Assembly: GCA_030631125.1 (NCBI GenBank)
Contig: DAOVLS010000207.1
Coordinates: 1-5,213 of the forward strand
Source: Planctomycetales bacterium
Lineage (GTDB): Bacteria; Planctomycetota; Phycisphaerae; SM23-33
DNA length: 5,213 nucleotides
Reading direction: 5' to 3'
Each line of letters starts with the position of its first letter. The first letter of the stretch is position 1. Both the position numbers and the translations under genes were made by a program. Below the pieces are notes generated by a model. It saw nothing but the letters and a program-made list of their open reading frames with translations, was not told where the DNA came from and searched no databases. This document shows positions 1 through 5,213 of the stretch, piece by piece.

Positions 1-1223
1 CATTCCAGGCAATAGGGCATGTTCACCGCCCCGCCCTGCTTTTCGCTGCTCCGGCCCGGAGTGAGTATCTCCCAGCAACCCGCGATGGCGTAGTCCCGCG
101 CGTCCTCGGTCCGATAACCGAGTTTCTGCAACGCGGGGATTATTGTCTCGTCGTTCTCGATCGACGGCGTGCCCATTCCCTGCTTGATAAGTTCACAGGC
201 GGCGCGAACGTACTCGTCCGGGCTGCCGGTGTGAAATCTCGCCCGCAACTTCGGATCGGCCATCCTGACCGTCCCGACGCCGGCCAGGACCATGTAGGTT
301 ACGTCGTTTGTCGCGTCGTCGCCGTCGGGCGTCTGTCCGCCGAGTACCATCGTGCAGCCTGTATCGGCGTAGTAACTGGGTTTGCCGTGCGTCTTGTCCT
401 GGTCGGCGTTGAATTTCACGAAGAGACAGTTCAGCAGTTCCTGGGCCTCGTCCCGGGTGAGCGCGCCGCTGTCGATGTCTTTTTTGTAGAAAGGATAGAC
501 GTACTGGTCGAACCTTCCGAGCGGGACGAGGTATCCGCCCTCCGCCCACGTTACCAGGTGCGTGAAGAACATGGCCTGGAGCGCTTCGTGGAACGATCGC
601 GGGACGTTTCCGGGAACGTGCCGGCAGGCCTTCGCTATCGCTTCCAGTTCGCCCCTGCGCTGCGAGTCTTTCTCGTCCGCCGCAAGCCTCTCGGCCTCGT
701 CGGCATAGCGGGCGGCGAACACGACTATCGCATCACAGACAATCTCGACCGCTTTGAGAAACTGCACCTGCTCGCTTTGGTCGGCGCCTTCGGCCAGTAA
801 TTCCTCCATCTTTCTGCGAGCGTCGGCCTTTATGCCGTTGAAGCCTTTGGCCAGTACATTGTAGTGTCCCGGGACGACGCCGTTGTCCGTGCCGTAGCCC
901 CGGCCGTCCTGGCAGAGGTTATAGACGTAATCGAACATGTGCAGGCGCCCGGCGGTCTCGATATGCGGGTTCCGGTGTTCTATCTCCTCGGCGGTTATGT
1001 AGTCCGGCAGGCCGAAGAGAGTCCTGAAACCGACGATAAGTTCGTCGTCCTGAATATAGACCGGCATCTCCGCCAGCAGTTTCTCCAGCGCCCTTGCCTT
1101 TCTGATAATGTGCGGCGCCGCGGCGATTTCGGCGTCGTCCAGGACGCTCAGCGACATCCCGACCCGATGGGCCTTGTGGACCCCGCTTTCCATCCTCTCG
1201 CGTAATCTCTCAATCCTGGTCAT
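1..1223 (-). CDS. Glycyl-radical enzyme (pyruvate formate-lyase family), N-terminal part, cut by window edge
   Basis: I translated the minus strand by hand and found an open frame of 407 residues from the ATG at 1223 to the left edge. It matches the PFL/glycyl-radical enzyme (GRE) fold. Family-like segments are 'LGRFDQYVYPFYKKDI' (about 235-250), 'LGGQTPDGDDATND' (294-307), 'GMGTPSIENDE' (349-359) and the active-site loop 'DYAIAGCWE' (377-385). Cys383 (codon 75-77) is the expected thiyl-radical Cys, and Glu385 sits where diol-dehydratase-type GREs carry their catalytic base. GREs are oxygen-sensitive cytoplasmic enzymes activated by a radical-SAM activase. The C-terminal Gly loop (RVxGY-type) and any activase gene would lie left of the window. 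The segment before Cys383 is somewhat shorter than in glycerol dehydratase (Cys433) or PFL (Cys418/419), and Trp384 is unusual. There is one Cys rather than a CC pair, so this is not PFL itself. Substrate unknown: a dehydratase or other C-X lyase is possible. An ATG at 1226 is an alternative start; the one at 1223 has better ribosome-site spacing. Confidence 0.88.
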   Translation of the reverse strand, partial: MTRIERLRERMESGVHKAHRVGMSLSVLDDAEIAAAPHIIRKARALEKLLAEMPVYIQDDELIVGFRTLFGLPDYITAEEIEHRNPHIETAGRLHMFDYVYNLCQDGRGYGTDNGVVPGHYNVLAKGFNGIKADARRKMEELLAEGADQSEQVQFLKAVEIVCDAIVVFAARYADEAERLAADEKDSQRRGELEAIAKACRHVPGNVPRSFHEALQAMFFTHLVTWAEGGYLVPLGRFDQYVYPFYKKDIDSGALTRDEAQELLNCLFVKFNADQDKTHGKPSYYADTGCTMVLGGQTPDGDDATNDVTYMVLAGVGTVRMADPKLRARFHTGSPDEYVRAACELIKQGMGTPSIENDETIIPALQKLGYRTEDARDYAIAGCWEILTPGRSSEKQGGAVNMPYCLE

Positions 1224-1878
1224 CATAATCCTCGAATATTGCCGCCCGGCAGGGCGTACCCATAGCGCCTTCGACCTTAATCGGAAAGGCGCACAACTTC
1301 GCCCGCTTCCGGCGGACACTATCCAGATTCGCCACCGGAGCCAGCAGGAACTTCGCATCACGCCACAACCTCTCCCACGGAAACTCCTTGGCATTGATGT
1401 TGTCGAATCGCGGTAAATCGGAGCCGAGGAGTTTTATCTCTTTGTCGAACAGCCAATCGGCGGCCTGGCGCGACATGTAGGGACTGGCCTCGACGAAATC
1501 CTCATCCCGCCATTTCCTGTCCCATCCGGTAGCGATAATTACGCCGTCGCCTTTTCGGATGTCAGGCTCGGCTGCCTCCAGGTCCGACAGGGTTACTTTC
1601 TCAAGAGGCCCCTTCGGCGGCACCTTTATGATCGCCACGTCCATGAACAGTTCATCGAGCGGAATATCGACTACCGGCGTGGCGGTCGCATCGACGTGGG
1701 CGGCGGTCTCGATGTACGTGCCCGACTGTCCGCCTATCTCGAAATTCTGACAATAGCACTCCTTGTCGGCCGGAATGAACGGCGGCTTCTCGCACTCGGT
1801 TATCCGCGCGCCGGGGTAACTATCGCAGTACTGCCACATCCCGTTATGTATCCATCCGGTAATATCCACGATTCGCAT
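1210..1878 (-). CDS. Cyclase family protein (kynurenine formamidase-like fold) with altered metal site
   Basis: A 222-residue protein, normal length for the cyclase/arylformamidase family (PF04199-type), whose characterised members hydrolyse amides or cyclic amides with a metal bound by HxGTHxDxxxH. The fold is indicated by 'MRIVDITGWIHNGMW' at the N-terminus, 'SGTYIETAAH' (52-61), 'KGDGVIIATGWDRKW' (109-123), 'LLGSDLPRFDN' (150-160), 'ANLDSV' (183-188) and 'GTPCRAAIFE' (207-216). The signature reads Q51-S-G-T-Y55-I-E57-T-A-A-H61: the first two His are Gln and Tyr, Asp is Glu, and only the last His remains. The usual Glu of 'ENLANLD' is Ala180. It may be a divergent subfamily with another chemistry or metal. 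It has no signal peptide, so it is cytoplasmic. The start at 1878 is supported by GGAG 9 nt upstream. Its end overlaps the glycyl-radical enzyme start by 14 nt, suggesting a shared pathway. Confidence 0.85.
   Translation of the reverse strand: MRIVDITGWIHNGMWQYCDSYPGARITECEKPPFIPADKECYCQNFEIGGQSGTYIETAAHVDATATPVVDIPLDELFMDVAIIKVPPKGPLEKVTLSDLEAAEPDIRKGDGVIIATGWDRKWRDEDFVEASPYMSRQAADWLFDKEIKLLGSDLPRFDNINAKEFPWERLWRDAKFLLAPVANLDSVRRKRAKLCAFPIKVEGAMGTPCRAAIFEDYDDQD
1230..1233 (-). promoter_or_regulatory. Ribosome binding site of the glycyl-radical enzyme
   Basis: On the minus strand GAGG is followed by ATT and two consecutive ATG codons (1226-1224 and 1223-1221). The spacing is 3 nt to the first ATG and 6 nt to the second, which favours the start at 1223. 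The site lies inside the last codons of the cyclase gene, as expected for translational coupling. Confidence 0.55.
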
Positions 1879-1887
1879 CGATCACAT

Positions 1888-1891
1888 CTCC
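1888..1891 (-). promoter_or_regulatory. Ribosome binding site of the cyclase family gene
   Basis: On the minus strand GGAG (extended GGAGA) lies 9 nt before the ATG at 1878-1876. It fixes this start and contrasts with the two plus-strand secreted-protein genes, which lack a clear site. Confidence 0.6.
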
Positions 1892-1924
1892 AATTAGTCC
1901 AGGCCCGAAACTTCAACCACCGTT

Positions 1925-1954
1925 ATTATGCTCTCGACCGGCCCCATTTACCAA
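1925..1954 (-). promoter_or_regulatory. Candidate sigma70-type promoter for the cyclase/glycyl-radical enzyme operon
   Basis: Reading the minus strand, TTGGTA (1954-1949; 4 of 6 to TTGACA) and CATAAT (1930-1925; 5 of 6 to TATAAT) are separated by 18 nt. Initiation would fall near 1918, giving a leader of about 40 nt that contains the GGAG site. The match is moderate and rests on consensus only. A small perfect palindrome, GCAATTATTGC at 1967-1977, lies just upstream and could be an operator, but it is short. Confidence 0.35.
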
Positions 1955-2014
1955 AGGTTCTTTCATGCAATTATTGCCCCATGGATTGCGGGAACAACCG
2001 GCGGGCCGATTTCG

Positions 2015-2043
2015 TTGACGCTGCCGGGGCGGGACCATATCAT
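2015..2043 (+). promoter_or_regulatory. Near-consensus sigma70-type promoter placed for a leaderless transcript
   Basis: TTGACG (2015-2020; 5 of 6) and TATCAT (2038-2043; 5 of 6) are separated by exactly 17 nt. Initiation 6-8 nt after the -10 box would fall at about 2049-2051, on the ATG at 2050. This fits the absence of a convincing Shine-Dalgarno sequence before that ATG. The GC-rich spacer and the reliance on consensus alone are the main doubts. Confidence 0.5.
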
Positions 2044-2049
2044 GGCTGT

Positions 2050-3504
2050 ATGATTCCCGACAGATTACTTTTGGCGTTTTGTGTTTGCGTGTTGACCTTC
2101 CTGCTGTTGATGGCTGTCAGCCCGGCGGTCCCGGCTGAAGACAAGCCCCCCGCCGCGACCCAACCAGGCGAAAAGCAGTTGGCAGAGGCATGGGCGGTCA
2201 TGCGGCAATGTCTGGACCCGCTTACGCCGGAAGAAAAACAAAACATAGAAAAACTCATCACCGACCTCGCAAGCAACCGCTGGAAGGTCAGGCAATCGGC
2301 CACCGAAAAACTCTCCCGCATGGACATTCGGGCTTTGCCTATAATCAGCCAGGCCGCCAAAAGCGAAGACCCGGAAGTCGCCTCGCGCGCAAAACTGGCT
2401 CTCAAAGCCATTCAGACAAAAGCCGACAATATCAGCAACAAACTGAACCCTGTAATCGACATACTCGCCGCCGCACAAGATAAGAAACTTGTTCCGACTC
2501 TGATCGAATTGCTGAACCACGCAAACACGAAAGTTTGTTACGTAGCCGAGTATGCCCTGCGTCGCCTTACGGGAAAGAACTTCGGCTATAACTGTTATAG
2601 TGCCCCGCTAAAGCGAGCACAGGCCATTGAAAAATGGCTACAGTGGTGGGAAAAGAGCAGGGATGATTTTGATTTCGCAGTAAAGGTTGAACACAAACCT
2701 TTCTGTCTGTTAATCTGCGACAGCAAAGGAGAGAAACTTACAGCCGTTACACCCGACGGGAAGGTTGCCTGGTCCCGAAAACTCCCGAACCTGGCCACTT
2801 GTGCCGCAGGGCTACCGAACGGAAATGTGCTGGTCGCCTACTATAAAGGGCCTGTTGTCGAGTACGACACGAATTTCAAGGAAGTATGGAAATTCGATAA
2901 GATAACCGACCACGTCGCGGATATTTTACCGCTGGCCAACGGCAATATACTGATAACGCTCTATCCTAAAAACCGGATGATGGAAGTTAACCGCGACGGT
3001 AAGATTGTATGGGAGAAGGCGGGCTTCGGTTTTCCTTACAGCGCCCGCCTGCTGCCTAACGGGAATATATTAGTGGCTGGACCCTCCAAGAACGTGGTGT
3101 CGGAATACAGCCGCAACGGGAAAATTGCCTGGAAGAAGACAGGTCTAAGACAGCCATACGATGCACTGAAACTACCGAGCGGAAACGTCCTGATAGCCGA
3201 AAGCGGACTCATGCGGATTGTCGAAGTGAACATCGCCGGTAAAGTCGTCTGGCAACAAAAATGCTCCACTCGGACTTCGAGCGTTTGTCTGTTGCCGGAC
3301 GGGACAATGGCCGTCAGGCTCTGGAGCAAGGGCGTTGTCCTGATGGACCGGAACGGAAAGACAATTCGTTGGCTGGTCAAAGATAGAGACCTGCTCGGCA
3401 AGGTTCGCCTGGCCCCGGCGGCGATAATGGGAACAAAGCAATCAGCGACCTTGCCTACCGGCAGGCAGACCAGCAGTCAGCCTTCGGTCAAACCAAAGAA
3501 ATAG
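2050..3504 (+). CDS. Secreted HEAT-repeat / beta-propeller-like protein, first of a tandem paralog pair
   Basis: A 484-residue protein of unknown function. It starts with a signal peptide: Arg5, hydrophobic core about 6-24, likely cleavage after the VPA ending at residue 29. A HEAT-like helical domain follows at about 60-205, with 'WKVRQSATEKLSRM', 'SEDPEVASRAKLALKAI' and 'YALRRLTGKNFGY' ending in 'WLQWW' (196-200), a signature common in planctomycete exported proteins. Residues about 215-450 form a beta-propeller-like domain: L-P/A-x-G-N/T motifs start at 255, 295, 335, 375 and 415, with Trp after 'GKxxW' at 241, 321, 361 and 401. The repeats resemble PQQ-like or arylsulfotransferase-type repeats, but no catalytic residue is recognisable. 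The frame is open upstream to 1696, but that part lies over the cyclase gene and would bury the signal peptide, so I chose ATG 2050. The C-terminal tail (about 461-484), rich in Ser, Thr, Gln and Lys, is absent from the paralog and contains a palindromic repeat. Probably co-transcribed with the next gene. Binding or scaffolding outside the cytoplasm is a guess. Confidence 0.85.
   Translation: MIPDRLLLAFCVCVLTFLLLMAVSPAVPAEDKPPAATQPGEKQLAEAWAVMRQCLDPLTPEEKQNIEKLITDLASNRWKVRQSATEKLSRMDIRALPIISQAAKSEDPEVASRAKLALKAIQTKADNISNKLNPVIDILAAAQDKKLVPTLIELLNHANTKVCYVAEYALRRLTGKNFGYNCYSAPLKRAQAIEKWLQWWEKSRDDFDFAVKVEHKPFCLLICDSKGEKLTAVTPDGKVAWSRKLPNLATCAAGLPNGNVLVAYYKGPVVEYDTNFKEVWKFDKITDHVADILPLANGNILITLYPKNRMMEVNRDGKIVWEKAGFGFPYSARLLPNGNILVAGPSKNVVSEYSRNGKIAWKKTGLRQPYDALKLPSGNVLIAESGLMRIVEVNIAGKVVWQQKCSTRTSSVCLLPDGTMAVRLWSKGVVLMDRNGKTIRWLVKDRDLLGKVRLAPAAIMGTKQSATLPTGRQTSSQPSVKPKK
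2812..3306 (+). repeat. Five in-frame 120-bp coding repeats (propeller-like blades)
   Basis: The motif L-[PA]-x-G-[NT] recurs five times at exactly 40-residue (120-bp) spacing, beginning at 2812, 2932, 3052, 3172 and 3292. Each unit follows the pattern motif, then 'vLvA', then 'vvEvnrxGKivW'. The repetition is clear in protein but diverged in DNA, so it is an old internal duplication rather than a tandem DNA repeat. Confidence 0.8.
3452..3467 (+). repeat. Short near-palindrome inside the C-terminal tail of the first paralog
   Basis: TGCCTACCGGCAGGCA is a 16-nt near-palindrome with one mismatched pair, encoding the core of 'LPTGRQ'. It lies in the 24-residue tail missing from the paralog. It looks like a small mobile or dispersed palindromic repeat taken into the reading frame. 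I recall similar CCTGCCGGTAGGCAGG-type repeats scattered in some bacterial genomes, but cannot verify that here. Confidence 0.45.
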
Positions 3505-3533
3505 CAGCCTTCCCCAAAGAACGGGTGAACGGA

Positions 3534-4910
3534 ATGAAAATGAGAAAAATATCGGTTTTGGTTATCTTGATTCTGGTAGGTCTTTGCCTGGCGGCTTCGG
3601 ATGCGGAGAAACCATCCGCGCAGACCCAACCCGGCGAAAAACAGTTGTCCGACGCATGGACGGTGTTCCAGCGGCTGATGTATCTGTCCGCGGAAAAGAA
3701 GGCTCGCGTCGAGAAACTCATCGGCGACCTCGGCGACGGGAAATGGGGAGTCCGAGCCAAGGCCAATGATGAATTGTCGGGAATGGGGCCTGAGATCATA
3801 CTGCTGGTTATCCCGGCCACTAAAAGCGAGGACCCGGAGGTCGCTACGCGTGCAAAGTTTGTTCTTACAGACCTCCAGGTCAAGGCCGACAATATCAGCA
3901 ACGAACTGCACCCCGCCATAGACACACTCGCCGCCGCACAGGATAAGAAACTTATTCCGACTCTGATTAAATTGCTGAACCACGCAAACCCGCGAGTTTG
4001 TTACACAGCCGAGTACGCCCTGCGGCGCCTTACGGGAAAGAACTTCGGTTATAACTCCAATGACGAGCTGACAAAACGGGCGAAAGCCGCCGAAAGGTGG
4101 CGGCAGTGGTGGCAGAAGAACCAGGCGAGTTTTACCTTCAGCAAAAAGTCAGACTCGTTCGGTATATTGATATGCGACGGCCGAAAACTGACCGCCGTTT
4201 CCACCGACGGGAACGTATTCTGGTCACGGAAATTAGGGCGTTTTTTCCATTGTGCCACAGGATTGCCCAACGGGAACTATCTCGTCGGGTTCGACCACGG
4301 CCCAAAAAATGTCGTGGAATACGACCGTGCGGGCAAGGAAATCTGGAATAACGAAAAGGCCGGACTGGGCAAAAAGGCGACCTACGACGTTCAGCGTCTG
4401 GCCAACGGAAACACAGTGATAGCCTATACTCACGAAGGGTACGTTTCGGAAATCACCCCGGCAGGCAAGGTCGTATGGCAAAAGAAGGGCCTGAGAATGC
4501 CCGTCGCCGCCCAACGATTGGACAATGGGAACACGCTCATCTCCGAACTCCATCGGGGCTGTGTCAGCGAGGTTGACCGCCAGGGAAAAACCGTCTGGAG
4601 CAAGACCGGTTTACGAGGCCCGTACGACGCATCCAAACTTCCCAACGGGAATGTGCTGATAGCCGAAACCAGCGCCAAACGGGCAATCGAGGTGAACGTA
4701 GCCGGAGAAATCGTCTGGCAGTGTAAATGTGCATCGAATGCAATGAGTGCCTGTCGCCTGCCGGACGGCACAACCGCCATCAGGGTCAGAGACCGGGGTG
4801 TCATCCTATTCGACCAAAAAGGCAGGAAAATTCGCCAACTTATCAAAGATAAAGGCTCTATCGGCAGGGTTCGCATGGTCCCGGCGGCGGTGCTGAAACA
4901 GAAAGATTAG
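3534..4910 (+). CDS. Secreted HEAT-repeat / beta-propeller-like protein, second of the tandem paralog pair
   Basis: A 458-residue paralog of the preceding gene, function unknown. The signal peptide has basic residues Lys2, Arg4 and Lys5, a hydrophobic core at about 7-20 and likely cleavage near Ala24. Cys18 in 'LVGLC' is a poor lipobox because Leu is at -1, so a lipoprotein is unlikely but not excluded. The HEAT-like region is about 55-195 ('WGVRAKANDELSGM', 'SEDPEVATRAKFVL', 'YALRRLTGKNFGY', 'WRQWW' at 189-193). The propeller-like domain has L-x-[ND]-G-[NT] motifs starting at 244, 289, 329, 369 and 409, so the first spacing is 45 and the rest are 40. Residues 117-174 are identical to the first paralog at 49 of 58 positions by hand count. 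The start is uncertain: GTG 3525, ATG 3534 and ATG 3540 are in frame and none has a strong ribosome site. The gap to the upstream gene is 29 nt with no terminator, which suggests an operon. The TAG stop (4908-4910) is the first triplet of an inverted-repeat element. Confidence 0.85.
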   Translation: MKMRKISVLVILILVGLCLAASDAEKPSAQTQPGEKQLSDAWTVFQRLMYLSAEKKARVEKLIGDLGDGKWGVRAKANDELSGMGPEIILLVIPATKSEDPEVATRAKFVLTDLQVKADNISNELHPAIDTLAAAQDKKLIPTLIKLLNHANPRVCYTAEYALRRLTGKNFGYNSNDELTKRAKAAERWRQWWQKNQASFTFSKKSDSFGILICDGRKLTAVSTDGNVFWSRKLGRFFHCATGLPNGNYLVGFDHGPKNVVEYDRAGKEIWNNEKAGLGKKATYDVQRLANGNTVIAYTHEGYVSEITPAGKVVWQKKGLRMPVAAQRLDNGNTLISELHRGCVSEVDRQGKTVWSKTGLRGPYDASKLPNGNVLIAETSAKRAIEVNVAGEIVWQCKCASNAMSACRLPDGTTAIRVRDRGVILFDQKGRKIRQLIKDKGSIGRVRMVPAAVLKQKD

Positions 4911-5081
4911 CAGGGATGCAGGGGATAAAAAAAGGGGAAATGAATATTGAATAATGAACAGGGAATGTCGAATTTCGAAGTAAAAGAAACAAAAAGCCTT
5001 TGAAGGATGTTTTTTTTCAATTCGAAATTCAAAATTCTTTGTTCAATATTCAATATTCTCTTATCCCCTGCATCCCTGCTA
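4908..5081. mobile_element. MITE-like inverted-repeat element, about 174 bp, between convergent genes
   Basis: Positions 4908-4928 and 5061-5081 are perfect 21-bp inverted repeats, beginning and ending in TA. Each end contains a near-tandem GCAGGGAT/GCAGGGGAT pair. Pairing continues inward: 4943-4960 against 5040-5057 matches at 17 of 18 positions, and 4961-4980 against 5020-5039 at about 15 of 20. The offset is a 14-nt against 3-nt unpaired segment. The core is AT-rich with GAATATTGAAT-type motifs and an 8-T run at 5010-5017. It has no credible coding capacity. TA at both outer ends resembles the TA target duplication of IS630/Tc1-type elements, so a non-autonomous element is a reasonable reading. 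Alternatively it serves, or now also serves, as a long hairpin transcription terminator for both converging genes. Confidence 0.6.
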
Positions 5082-5094
5082 TTGTTTTTCAGCG

Positions 5095-5213
5095 CTACCG
5101 ATCTTTCCGCGCGAGGGATGTTACCAGCATGTGGGCCTGGCGGACGGGTTCGGCCAGGCGATATTTCCTCGCGCAGCGGAGCGTCCATCGGACGGCATCG
5201 TCCAGCGTCGTGC
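5095..5213 (-). CDS. nfi: Endonuclease V (deoxyinosine 3'-endonuclease), C-terminal fragment cut by window edge
   Basis: The minus strand encodes the last 38 residues of a protein, ending at TAG 5097-5095. The segment 'WTLRCARKYRLAEPVRQAH' closely follows the conserved C-terminal helix of endonuclease V ('RCMKGYRLPEPTRxAD' in the E. coli enzyme, from memory). This enzyme nicks DNA near deoxyinosine to start repair of deaminated adenine. The catalytic Asp/Glu residues lie in the missing upstream part, so integrity cannot be judged. Other frames here give longer open stretches, but only this one has a recognisable family motif. It converges on the paralog pair, with the inverted-repeat element between the two stop codons. 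Confidence 0.75.
   Translation of the reverse strand, partial: TTLDDAVRWTLRCARKYRLAEPVRQAHMLVTSLARKDR

Noticed and set aside
231..800. A long plus-strand open frame opposite the glycyl-radical enzyme
   Set aside because: Its translation shows no family motif or biased composition, while the minus strand gives continuous GRE motifs. It is an antisense shadow, as is the plus-strand frame at 864-1205.
1967..1977. An 11-bp palindrome (GCAATTATTGC) as a regulator-binding site
   Set aside because: It is too short and AT-rich to separate from chance, and no regulator gene is visible in the window. It is mentioned only as a possible operator under the minus-strand promoter.
1696..2049. An upstream extension of the first secreted protein's frame
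   Set aside because: It lies largely over the cyclase gene on the other strand, and it would place the signal peptide in mid-protein. The Met at 2050 directly precedes a good signal peptide.
3545..3590. Lipoprotein signal at Cys18 of the second paralog
   Set aside because: The residue before Cys is Leu instead of Gly, Ala or Ser, so the lipobox is poor. A standard signal peptidase I site near Ala24 fits better.
2065..3983. Two similar minus-strand frames (2065-2520 and 3477-3983) sharing an 'LILCGGE' stretch, which might suggest a conserved antisense gene pair
   Set aside because: The similarity is explained by the tandem duplication of the plus-strand HEAT-coding DNA. The translations match no family and lack a consistent start context.
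4907..5188. A 93-residue minus-strand frame spanning the inverted-repeat element
   Set aside because: It runs through the palindrome and its AT-rich core, giving low-complexity sequence. The overlapping endonuclease V frame is the recognisable one here.

Overview
The window most likely comes from an anaerobic or facultative planctomycete, probably a Phycisphaerae-like lineage. Three things point that way: a glycyl-radical enzyme, secreted proteins carrying HEAT-like repeats with the 'ALRRLTGKNFGY…WxxWW' signature often seen in planctomycete secreted proteins, and poor Shine-Dalgarno sites in front of those genes. The phylum is an inference from gene style; there is no rRNA or other marker in the window.

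Layout. Positions 1-1878 hold a two-gene minus-strand operon. The upstream gene (1210-1878) is a cyclase/kynurenine-formamidase-like protein. It overlaps by about 14 nt a glycyl-radical enzyme (1-1223) that runs off the left edge, so the window contains its N-terminal part and the active-site Cys loop but not its C-terminal glycyl-radical loop. Positions 1879-2049 are a divergent intergenic region with a candidate promoter in each direction. The rightward one is a near-consensus sigma70 match placed so that transcription would begin at or beside the ATG of the next gene, suggesting a leaderless mRNA.

Positions 2050-4910 hold two tandem paralogous plus-strand genes, 29 nt apart. Each encodes a signal peptide, a HEAT-like helical domain and a C-terminal beta-propeller-like domain of roughly 40-residue repeats ('LPNGN' motif). 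They look like a duplicated pair of exported proteins of unknown function.

Positions 4908-5081 form a MITE-like inverted-repeat element. Its perfect 21-bp ends begin and end in TA, and its first three bases are the stop codon of the second paralog. It sits between convergent genes. At the right edge, 5095-5213 on the minus strand encodes the C-terminus of a protein recognisable as endonuclease V (nfi).

How the genes relate. The cyclase-like hydrolase and the glycyl-radical enzyme are probably co-transcribed and translationally coupled, which suggests one anaerobic catabolic pathway whose substrate cannot be read from the sequence. Both carry departures from their family's usual motifs: GCWE in place of GCVE, and loss of most usual metal ligands in the cyclase. 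The paralog pair and the nfi end have no evident link to that operon. No RNA genes, CRISPR arrays or complete insertion sequences were seen.
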